Source of the DNA: HGM10836 sp964430375
GTDB lineage: Bacteria; Bacillota_I; Bacilli_A; RF39; UBA660
Assembly: GCA_964430375.1 (NCBI GenBank)
Contig: CAYSEZ010000063.1
Span: 1-6,147, forward strand
Length of the DNA stretch: 6,147 nt
Direction: 5' to 3'
A program made the position numbers and the translations under genes. Under the pieces are notes generated by a model. That model searched no databases and was not told the origin of the DNA. It saw only the letters and a list, made by a program, of their open reading frames with translations. Positions 1-4,043 of this stretch are shown piece by piece (position 1 is the first letter of the stretch; each line of letters begins with the position of its first letter).

Positions 1-20
1 TGAAAAAGTTCAACTTTCAT

Positions 21-49
21 TTGACTAACACAGAATTTTATTGTATAAT
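21..49 (+). promoter_or_regulatory. Promoter of the rplU-prp-rpmA operon
   Basis: A -35 box TTGACT (21-26) and a consensus -10 box TATAAT (44-49) are separated by exactly 17 bp, a textbook vegetative sigma-factor promoter. Transcription would start near position 56, giving a leader of about 96 nt before rplU. It is the best-matching promoter in the window, as expected for a ribosomal protein operon. Confidence 0.88.
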
Positions 50-55
50 CTAATA

Positions 56-147
56 TGTTTAAAGCCTTATTTTGCTTTAAACCACATCAAAAAGGTTAGA
101 AACTATTTATTAGTACCTTAAGAGTGAGTCTTAGGTTAAAAGGAGGT
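56..147 (+). promoter_or_regulatory. L21 leader (ribosomal protein autoregulatory leader RNA)
   Basis: The rplU leader is structured. A perfect 9-bp hairpin pairs 57-65 with 74-82 around an 8-nt loop. Farther down, ACCTT at 115-119 can pair either backward with AAGGT at 92-96 or forward as part of an 8-bp hairpin, with one bulged base, joining 115-123 to 129-136. The forward hairpin sits just before the Shine-Dalgarno site at 138-147. An L21 leader RNA upstream of rplU is an established cis-regulatory family in Firmicutes, and position and architecture fit. Assignment is by context and folding by eye, not by a covariance model. The two exclusive pairings suggest a switch that controls elongation or ribosome access. 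Confidence 0.7.
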
Positions 148-151
148 AAAT

Positions 152-451
152 ATGAAAGCTATTATTGAAACTGGTGGAAAACAATACTTAGTTGAAGAAA
201 AATCTATAATTTATGTTGAAAAATTAGATGTAGAAGAAAATAAAAATGTAGTATTTGACAAAGTATTAATGTTAGATGGTTCTATTGGTAGTCCTTATGT
301 AGAAGGTGCTAAGGTTACAGGTAAAGTTCTAAAACATGGAAAAAATAAAAAAATTAGAATCTTTAAATATGTAAATAAAAAGAAGAGTACTCGTAAAACT
401 CAAGGACATAGACAACCATATACTAAAGTTGAAATTACAAAAATTGGTTAA
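152..451 (+). CDS. rplU: Large ribosomal subunit protein bL21
   Basis: Encodes bL21, which binds 23S rRNA in the 50S subunit. The 99-residue product matches the family length of about 100. It opens with the characteristic MKAIIETGGKQY, and its C-terminal half carries the lysine/arginine-rich rRNA-binding segment (KKIRIFKYVNKKK, then TRKTQGHRQPYTKVEI). The ATG at 152 lies 5 nt after a near-perfect AAAAGGAGGT, so the start is secure. It is the first gene of a three-gene operon, with prp beginning 2 nt after its stop codon. Expression probably responds to the leader RNA at 56-147. The order rplU-prp-rpmA is the classic Firmicutes arrangement. Nothing looks abnormal. Confidence 0.97.
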   Translation: MKAIIETGGKQYLVEEKSIIYVEKLDVEENKNVVFDKVLMLDGSIGSPYVEGAKVTGKVLKHGKNKKIRIFKYVNKKKSTRKTQGHRQPYTKVEITKIG

Positions 452-453
452 TT

Positions 454-750
454 ATGATTAAAGTAGAAGTAAAAAAAGAAAATAACAAAGTTAAAGAAAT
501 TAAACTTACGGGACATGCTTTATATGATGATTATGGTAAAGATATAGTTTGTGCTTCAGTAAGTAGTATAGTTATTACTACAATTAATGGTATTTTATCT
601 ATTGATAAAACTATTAGTTATGAAGAAAATAATGGTCTTACTATAAAAGTTATAAAAGATGATCTAGTAACTAATAAATTAATTAATAATATGGTTAATA
701 TGTTATTAGAACTAGAAAAGGATTATCCCAAAAACATTAAATTTTTATAG
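454..750 (+). CDS. prp: Ribosomal-processing cysteine protease Prp
   Basis: Encodes Prp (YsxB family), the cytoplasmic cysteine protease that removes the N-terminal extension of bL27 in Firmicutes and is essential where studied. The 98-residue product has the family signature: TGHA with catalytic His21, then KDIVCASVSS with catalytic Cys33, at the usual 12-residue spacing, followed by the VITTING helix. The gene lies between rplU and rpmA as in other Firmicutes, and the next protein carries the matching cleavage site. There is no good Shine-Dalgarno before the ATG at 454, which lies 2 nt after the rplU stop, so translation is probably coupled to rplU. That would keep protease levels below those of the ribosomal proteins. 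The stop codon overlaps the rpmA ribosome site. Confidence 0.95.
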   Translation: MIKVEVKKENNKVKEIKLTGHALYDDYGKDIVCASVSSIVITTINGILSIDKTISYEENNGLTIKVIKDDLVTNKLINNMVNMLLELEKDYPKNIKFL

Positions 751-761
751 GAGGAATATTT

Positions 762-1040
762 ATGATGAGATTAAATATCCAATTATTTGCCCATAAAAAA
801 GGTGGTGGATCTTCAACTAACGGAAGAGACTCTGCAGGACGTAGATTAGGTGCTAAACTTGCTGATGGACAAACTGCTAAAGCAGGTGCTATTATCTATC
901 GTCAAAGAGGAACAAGAATTTATCCAGGGGTAAATGTTGGAATAGGAAACGACCATACTTTATATAGTAAAATAGATGGCGTTGTAAAATATGAAAGACT
1001 TGGAAGAGATAAAAAACAAGTAAGTGTTTACGAAAAATAA
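762..1040 (+). CDS. rpmA: Large ribosomal subunit protein bL27 precursor (Prp-cleaved)
   Basis: Encodes bL27, whose flexible N-terminus reaches toward the peptidyl transferase centre. The 92-residue product starts MMRLNIQLFAHKKGGGSS. The LNIQLF extension is the Firmicutes pre-sequence that Prp removes after Phe9, exposing AHKKGGGS, the N-terminus of mature bL27. The conserved core follows: STNGRDSAGRRLGAK, AIIYRQRGT, GVNVGIGNDHTLYS and DGVVKYER. Two ATGs occur (762 and 765). The first is 7 nt from AGGAGG (749-754) and is preferred, though starting at the second changes only one residue. It is the last gene of the operon. A probable terminator stem begins inside the last ten codons. Confidence 0.97.
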   Translation: MMRLNIQLFAHKKGGGSSTNGRDSAGRRLGAKLADGQTAKAGAIIYRQRGTRIYPGVNVGIGNDHTLYSKIDGVVKYERLGRDKKQVSVYEK

Positions 1041-1056
1041 TTTACTTGTTTTTTTT
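1011..1056 (+). terminator. Probable intrinsic terminator of the ribosomal operon
   Basis: Positions 1011-1023 (six A followed by CAAGTAA) are perfectly complementary to 1042-1054, giving a 13-bp stem with an 18-nt loop, and the T run extends to 1056. The left arm lies within the last codons of rpmA. The large loop and weak A-U base of the stem make it less typical than the other terminators here, so some read-through into the next unit is possible. Confidence 0.55.
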
Positions 1057-1066
1057 GTGCAAAAAC

Positions 1067-1097
1067 TAGTGCTATTTTTTTTGATTAGTGCTATAAT
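1067..1097 (+). promoter_or_regulatory. Extended -10 promoter with a direct repeat, for the two micro-ORFs
   Basis: A consensus extended -10 element, TGC-TATAAT, lies at 1089-1097, placing the transcription start near 1104. No recognisable -35 box is present at the right distance (1069-1074 reads GTGCTA). The 9-mer TAGTGCTAT occurs at 1067-1075 and again at 1086-1094, so one copy covers the -35 position and the other overlaps the -10. This layout suits an operator or activator site, but no cognate regulator is visible in the window. Confidence 0.6.
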
Positions 1098-1133
1098 GAA
1101 ATTAGGAAGTAGTTGTGAAAGGAGTGATAAATC

Positions 1134-1169
1134 ATGACTGGATGGAGAAAATGGTTTAGATGGTGGTAA
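1134..1169 (+). CDS. Trp-rich cationic micro-peptide, copy 1 (11 aa)
   Basis: An 11-codon ORF encodes MTGWRKWFRWW: four tryptophans and one phenylalanine among eleven residues, with three basic side chains and no acidic ones. GAAAGGAGTGAT at 1117-1128 matches the anti-Shine-Dalgarno sequence almost completely and is 9 nt from the ATG, so initiation should be strong. It sits alone behind its own promoter and is repeated 74 bp later with the same start, length and stop. On a helical wheel W4, W7, F8 and W11 form one face and R5, K6 and R9 the other. There is no signal peptide or leader. I do not recognise a family. Candidates are a leaderless antimicrobial or signalling peptide, a type I toxin-like peptide, or a regulatory leader peptide with many Trp codons. 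Confidence 0.7.
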   Translation: MTGWRKWFRWW

Positions 1170-1207
1170 AAAAATAATACTAAGTTTTATGAAAGGAGGG
1201 AAGAACT

Positions 1208-1243
1208 ATGACTGGATGGAGAAAATGGTTTGTTTGGTGGTAA
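1208..1243 (+). CDS. Trp-rich cationic micro-peptide, copy 2 (11 aa)
   Basis: The second 11-codon ORF encodes MTGWRKWFVWW. It matches copy 1 at 33 of 36 nucleotides, and all three differences fall in codon 9 (AGA to GTT, Arg to Val), which reduces the charge by one. Its ribosome site GAAAGGAGGG (1191-1200) is at exactly the same distance from the ATG as in copy 1 and is slightly stronger. The linker between the ORFs has diverged, while ORF and Shine-Dalgarno are kept, which points to translation rather than a chance repeat. A good terminator follows 17 nt after the stop, so the pair forms one short dicistronic transcript of roughly 185 nt. Function unknown; options are as for copy 1, including a two-peptide system whose members differ in one residue. 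Confidence 0.7.
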   Translation: MTGWRKWFVWW

Positions 1244-1260
1244 GAATTTAACACTTAACT

Positions 1261-1289
1261 AAAGAGTTTTACGTAAAAAAACTCTTTTT
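1261..1289 (+). terminator. Intrinsic terminator after the micro-ORFs
   Basis: AAAGAGTTTT (1261-1270) pairs perfectly with AAAACTCTTT (1278-1287) around a 7-nt loop, followed by a short T run to 1289 and a pyrimidine-rich stretch. It separates the micro-peptide unit from the CPBP-family gene at 1350. No obvious alternative pairing partner that would act as an antiterminator is visible upstream. Confidence 0.8.
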
Positions 1290-1302
1290 CTTATGTTTTC
1301 TC

Positions 1303-1331
1303 TTTTCAAAACTATAAATTAACTTTATAAT
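1303..1331 (+). promoter_or_regulatory. Promoter of the CPBP-like/52-aa operon
   Basis: TTTTCA (1303-1308) and TATAAT (1326-1331) are separated by 17 bp. The predicted start near 1338 leaves a leader of only about 12 nt, with GAGGTG (1339-1344) at its very 5' end. The spacing is ideal, but the surrounding AT richness raises the chance-match rate. Confidence 0.55.
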
Positions 1332-1349
1332 TAAACTAGAGGTGTAATT

Positions 1350-2015
1350 ATGAAAGAGAAAACAAAAAAATTATTATTAACTTTATTTGTATTAATAATA
1401 TATTTTATATTTTTATTAAAATTTAGTAATACTAATCTTACATTTATTAATTTTTTAACTTATTTTATATTTTTAATTATTATATTATTTATATATAGTA
1501 AAGATTTGAAAAAATACTTTTATGAATTAAAAAAAGATAAAAAGAAGTTTAAAACATTACTATTATATTTTGTAATATTCTTTCTTATTTCAACAGTTTT
1601 AAGAAGTATTATATTAAATATAATAGAACAAAATACTAATATTAATTTTAATGTAGATATAAGTAATAAAACAATATATTCTTTATTTAAAATATTTCCA
1701 TCAGGAACATTATTTGTAATATTTTTTACATGTATTTTTACTCCGGTTGTTGAGGAATTAGTATTTAGAAAAAGTATTAGAGATGTAATAGATAATAATA
1801 TATTATTTATAATAGTAAGTTCTATTTTATCTTGGTATTTTCAGGTTTCATTATTAAGTCCTAATATATCAGAATTTGTACTTGCTATATCTACTTTATT
1901 AAATAGTATATTTGCATCTTATATCTTTGTAAAAAAAGATAATATATTATATAGTATATTACCTAGAATGATGTATAACATATTAATATGCTTAATACAG
2001 TTTCTACCTTTATAG
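1350..2015 (+). CDS. Degenerate CPBP (CAAX protease/Abi) family membrane protein
   Basis: A 221-residue, strongly hydrophobic protein with several predicted membrane helices (about 8-24, 31-49, 68-90, 118-133, 150-169, 175-194, 203-220). TPVVEELVFRKS at 131-142 holds the EExxxR motif of the CPBP family (glutamic intramembrane proteases related to Rce1 and bacteriocin-immunity Abi proteins). Compared with the intact paralogue at 5382-6074, the motif-2 histidine is replaced by Gln165 and the final HxxxN motif reads RMMYN (206-210), so both catalytic histidines are gone. Activity as a protease is therefore doubtful; a binding or immunity role is possible. Start: GAGGTG upstream of the ATG. The next gene starts 9 nt after the stop and the two form an operon. 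It lies directly downstream of the Trp-rich micro-ORFs, but a terminator and its own promoter intervene. Confidence 0.85.
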   Translation: MKEKTKKLLLTLFVLIIYFIFLLKFSNTNLTFINFLTYFIFLIIILFIYSKDLKKYFYELKKDKKKFKTLLLYFVIFFLISTVLRSIILNIIEQNTNINFNVDISNKTIYSLFKIFPSGTLFVIFFTCIFTPVVEELVFRKSIRDVIDNNILFIIVSSILSWYFQVSLLSPNISEFVLAISTLLNSIFASYIFVKKDNILYSILPRMMYNILICLIQFLPL

Positions 2016-2024
2016 GGAGGTAAT

Positions 2025-2183
2025 ATGAATATATTTAATACTCTTGCTATTATAAATGAAAACCCTAATACTTTAGCAATTATAAATGATAATAATACTT
2101 CAAATAATTTAAATTATATAATTGGGGGATTATTTGTAATAGTGATAATTTTATTAGCAAATTTATTTTTTTCTAAAAAATAG
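2025..2183 (+). CDS. Small single-pass membrane protein with duplicated NTLAIIN motif (52 aa)
   Basis: A 52-residue ORF behind GGGAGGT (2015-2021), which overlaps the stop codon of the CPBP-like gene, so the two are probably translated together. Residues 1-30 are Asn-rich and contain NTLAIIN twice (5-11 and 15-21). Residues 31-49 form one transmembrane helix (YIIGGLFVIVIILLANLFF), closed by SKK, which predicts an outside N-terminus and a cytoplasmic C-terminus. The two motif copies use different synonymous codons for Leu (CTT/TTA) and Ala (GCT/GCA), a sign of selection on the protein. No known family is recognised. It could be a partner subunit of the CPBP-like protein, a peptide precursor, or a small membrane toxin or immunity protein. 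Confidence 0.75.
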   Translation: MNIFNTLAIINENPNTLAIINDNNTSNNLNYIIGGLFVIVIILLANLFFSKK

Positions 2184-2210
2184 TAATTACCAAAAATTAC
2201 TAATTTTTTT
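2181..2210 (+). terminator. Intrinsic terminator of the CPBP-like/52-aa operon
   Basis: TAGTAATT (2181-2188) pairs with AATTACTA (2195-2202) around a 6-nt loop, followed by A and seven T residues. The stem starts at the stop codon of the 52-residue ORF. It is AT-rich, as expected here, and separates this operon from the 3D-domain gene. Confidence 0.7.
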
Positions 2211-2248
2211 TATTAGTTTTTATGTTATTATAAATAATTGTGATTTAT

Positions 2249-2740
2249 ATGAAGAAGTTATTTATATTATTTTTTATATTTATATCTATTATTATATTTA
2301 ATATAAAAATAGATATTAAGTCTTATAATTATGTATATAAAGAAGATTATAATTATTTAAATAAACTGATAATAGAGGAAAATAAAGAAGAAATATTAGA
2401 AAGTTTTAATGGGGTAGTAACAGCATATACTTCTTATTGTGATGGTTGTATTGGTATTACAAAAAGTGGATATAATGTAAAAAATACAATTTATTATAAT
2501 GATAAAGAATATGGTAAAATATATATTGTTGCAGCAGATAAGAAATATAAACTTGGATCTATTGTTAGATTATCTGATATTGAAGGATATAATGATATTA
2601 TTGCTATAGTACTTGATCGAGGTTCTTTGATAGGAAATAATAAAAGTAGTCAAATTGATTTGTTATTAAAAACTGATAAAGAGTGTATAAATTTTGGAAG
2701 AAGAAATGCTTTTATTGAAGTGTTAAGAAGTGGCTATTAA
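2249..2740 (+). CDS. Secreted or membrane-anchored 3D (Asp-Asp-Asp) domain protein
   Basis: A 163-residue protein (from the ATG at 2249) with a lysine-led hydrophobic N-terminus (MKKLFILFFIFISIIIFN), a signal peptide or membrane anchor without an obvious cleavage site, then a linker and a C-terminal 3D domain. The domain opens with GVVTAYTSYCDGCIGITKSG and carries the three aspartates in AADKKYKLGS (Asp97), LDRGS (Asp123) and QIDLL (Asp137), ending in NFGRRNAFIEV. This double-psi beta-barrel fold is shared with lytic transglycosylases and with the Bacillus YabE/YocH/YuiC proteins, so cell-wall remodelling outside the membrane is likely. A GTG at 2240 could add three residues. Neither start has a good Shine-Dalgarno; GTGAT at 2240-2244 is a weak match favouring the ATG. 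Low translation is plausible. Confidence 0.85.
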   Translation: MKKLFILFFIFISIIIFNIKIDIKSYNYVYKEDYNYLNKLIIEENKEEILESFNGVVTAYTSYCDGCIGITKSGYNVKNTIYYNDKEYGKIYIVAADKKYKLGSIVRLSDIEGYNDIIAIVLDRGSLIGNNKSSQIDLLLKTDKECINFGRRNAFIEVLRSGY

Positions 2741-2804
2741 TTATATAATTATTCTTGTATTTTTTATTTCATTATTATATAATTTAGTAAAGTATAAAAG
2801 TTAA
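2730..2804 (+). CDS. Possible 24-aa hydrophobic micro-ORF
   Basis: A GTG-started frame of 24 codons overlaps the last 11 nt of the 3D-domain gene and ends on the TAA that lies within the ribosome site of the methyltransferase gene. The product would be one membrane helix (about residues 3-17, NYIIILVFFISLLYN) with a basic tail ending KYKS. It fills the whole gap between its neighbours, and translation could follow from termination upstream. Against it: no Shine-Dalgarno, a GTG start, and the fact that AT-rich noncoding DNA often reads as hydrophobic residues. Listed as a tentative candidate only. Confidence 0.25.
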   Translation: MAINYIIILVFFISLLYNLVKYKS

Positions 2805-2813
2805 GGAGTTTGT

Positions 2814-4004
2814 ATGTTAAATAAAGTTTTTGTAGTAGATATAAAAGAAGTAGATAATAATGGTAATGGTATTGCAAGAATAGATAATATAGTTGTTTTT
2901 GTAAAAGGTGCTTTAAAAGATGAAGTTTGTAGGGTTAAAATAATAAATATTAAGAAAAAATATATGATTGGTATTATTGTTGAAATATTAAAACCTTCAA
3001 AAGATAGAGTAGAGGTTAAATGTCCATATTATGATAAATGTGGTGGATGTTCTTTTTTGCATACTACTTTAAATAATGAGTTAAATATAAAGAAAAACTT
3101 TTTAGAAAGATTGTTTACTTTAGAAAAAATTAATGTTATAGATATTGATTATGAGTATAATTATCGTAATAAAGTTTCTTTACATGTAAAAAATAATAAA
3201 ATAGGTTATTATGAAGATAAATCTAATACTTTAGTAGAAATAAATAATTGTTTATTACTTGATAATAAAATTAATGAAGTAATAAAAGTATTGAATACTT
3301 GTAATTTAGTTAATGCAAAGGAAATAGTAATTAAATATACTTATTTTACTAATGAGTTAATGGTTATAATAAATGGTTTTTTAGATGATTTAGATTTAAA
3401 AAATATAATAAAAATTAATAATTTAAAGAGTTTATATTTTTCTAATAAACTAATATATGGTATTCCATATATAACTGAGATTATTAATGATATTAAGTAT
3501 ACAATTTATCCAGATGCTTTTTTTCAAGTTAATACTAGAGGTATGTTACTTTTATATGAAAAAGTAAAAGAATATATGGGAAGTGGTAATACTTTACTTG
3601 ATTTGTATTCTGGTACTGGAACAATTGGTATATATTTAAAAGATAATTTTAAAAAGATTACAGGTATTGAAATAAATAAAGATGCAGTAAGAAATGCTAA
3701 TATAAATAAAAAGATTAATAATATAGATAATATAGAATTTATTTGTGATGATTCATCATTAAAAAATGGTAATTATGATTATTTAGTTGTAGATCCTCCA
3801 AGAGGGGGATTATCAAAGAAAGTAATATCTAATTTATTGGAGGGAGATTATAAGAAAATAGTATATGTATCTTGTAATCCATTAACTTTAAAGAGTGACT
3901 TAGAATATTTAAAAGAAAAATATAATATAAAGGAAATAAGTATGTTAAATATGTTTGTAAAAAGCAAACATTTAGAATGTATTTGCCTTTTAATTAGAAA
4001 GTAA
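2814..4004 (+). CDS. rlmD: 23S rRNA (uracil-C5)-methyltransferase, RlmD/RlmCD (RumA) type
   Basis: A 396-residue SAM-dependent RNA m5U methyltransferase. Order: an N-terminal TRAM domain (about 1-60); a [4Fe-4S] cluster site with Cys70, Cys76 and Cys79 (CPYYDKCGGC) plus Cys146; DAFFQVN (234-240); the SAM loop LLDLYSGTGTIG (261-272); DPPRGG (327-332); SCNP with nucleophile Cys354; and HLEC with the presumed general base Glu388. The product probably makes 5-methyluridine in 23S rRNA. In Firmicutes one enzyme (RlmCD) modifies two sites, so the exact target is not fixed by sequence and the symbol is provisional. At 396 residues it is somewhat short for the family, but all motifs are present. The ATG is 5 nt after AAGGAG (2803-2808). 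It may be transcribed with the 3D-domain gene, since no terminator lies between them. Confidence 0.92.
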   Translation: MLNKVFVVDIKEVDNNGNGIARIDNIVVFVKGALKDEVCRVKIINIKKKYMIGIIVEILKPSKDRVEVKCPYYDKCGGCSFLHTTLNNELNIKKNFLERLFTLEKINVIDIDYEYNYRNKVSLHVKNNKIGYYEDKSNTLVEINNCLLLDNKINEVIKVLNTCNLVNAKEIVIKYTYFTNELMVIINGFLDDLDLKNIIKINNLKSLYFSNKLIYGIPYITEIINDIKYTIYPDAFFQVNTRGMLLLYEKVKEYMGSGNTLLDLYSGTGTIGIYLKDNFKKITGIEINKDAVRNANINKKINNIDNIEFICDDSSLKNGNYDYLVVDPPRGGLSKKVISNLLEGDYKKIVYVSCNPLTLKSDLEYLKEKYNIKEISMLNMFVKSKHLECICLLIRK

Positions 4005-4043
4005 TATAAAAAATTAGTTAGGTTGTTAACTAATTTTTTATAT
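4004..4043. terminator. Bidirectional intrinsic terminator between convergent genes
   Basis: A perfect 17-bp inverted repeat (4004-4020 with 4027-4043) has the 6-nt loop GGTTGT. The core TTAGTTA/TAACTAA is flanked on both sides by A/T runs, so each strand reads as a hairpin followed by a U tract. It starts at the last base of the methyltransferase stop codon and contains the stop codon of the YqfQ-like gene (4038-4040) on the other strand, so one element serves both genes. Confidence 0.88.

Larger units (their letters stand above)
1117..1243 (+). repeat. Imperfect tandem duplication (74-bp period) of a Shine-Dalgarno-plus-ORF unit
   Basis: TGAAAGGAG followed 14 nt later by a 36-nt ORF occurs twice, with starts at 1134 and 1208. 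The ORF parts are 33/36 identical. The ribosome site is kept and the spacer between site and start is equal in length but different in sequence. The G-rich, TGG-dense ORFs stand out against the very AT-rich surroundings. Confidence 0.8.

Noticed and set aside
1..20. The end of an upstream gene at the window start.
   Set aside because: Too short to assign to any reading frame; it lies just upstream of the rplU promoter.
1140..1240. A G-quadruplex in the GG-rich micro-ORFs.
   Set aside because: The runs are only GG, so any quadruplex would be two-tiered and weak; the GG pairs are explained by Trp (TGG) and Gly codons.
1189..1251. A 20-codon ORF (ATG at 1189) overlapping micro-ORF 2 in another frame.
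   Set aside because: The strong Shine-Dalgarno lies inside it and none precedes it; the ribosome site is correctly placed for the ATG at 1208 instead.
1293..1322. A 9-codon ORF starting ATG just after the terminator at 1261-1289.
   Set aside because: No Shine-Dalgarno, lies in the terminator tail and across the promoter of the next gene, with no repeat or conservation signal.
2240..2248. A GTG start at 2240 for the 3D-domain protein.
   Set aside because: It gives no better ribosome site, and the ATG at 2249 yields a typical MKK-hydrophobic signal sequence; the choice is not certain.
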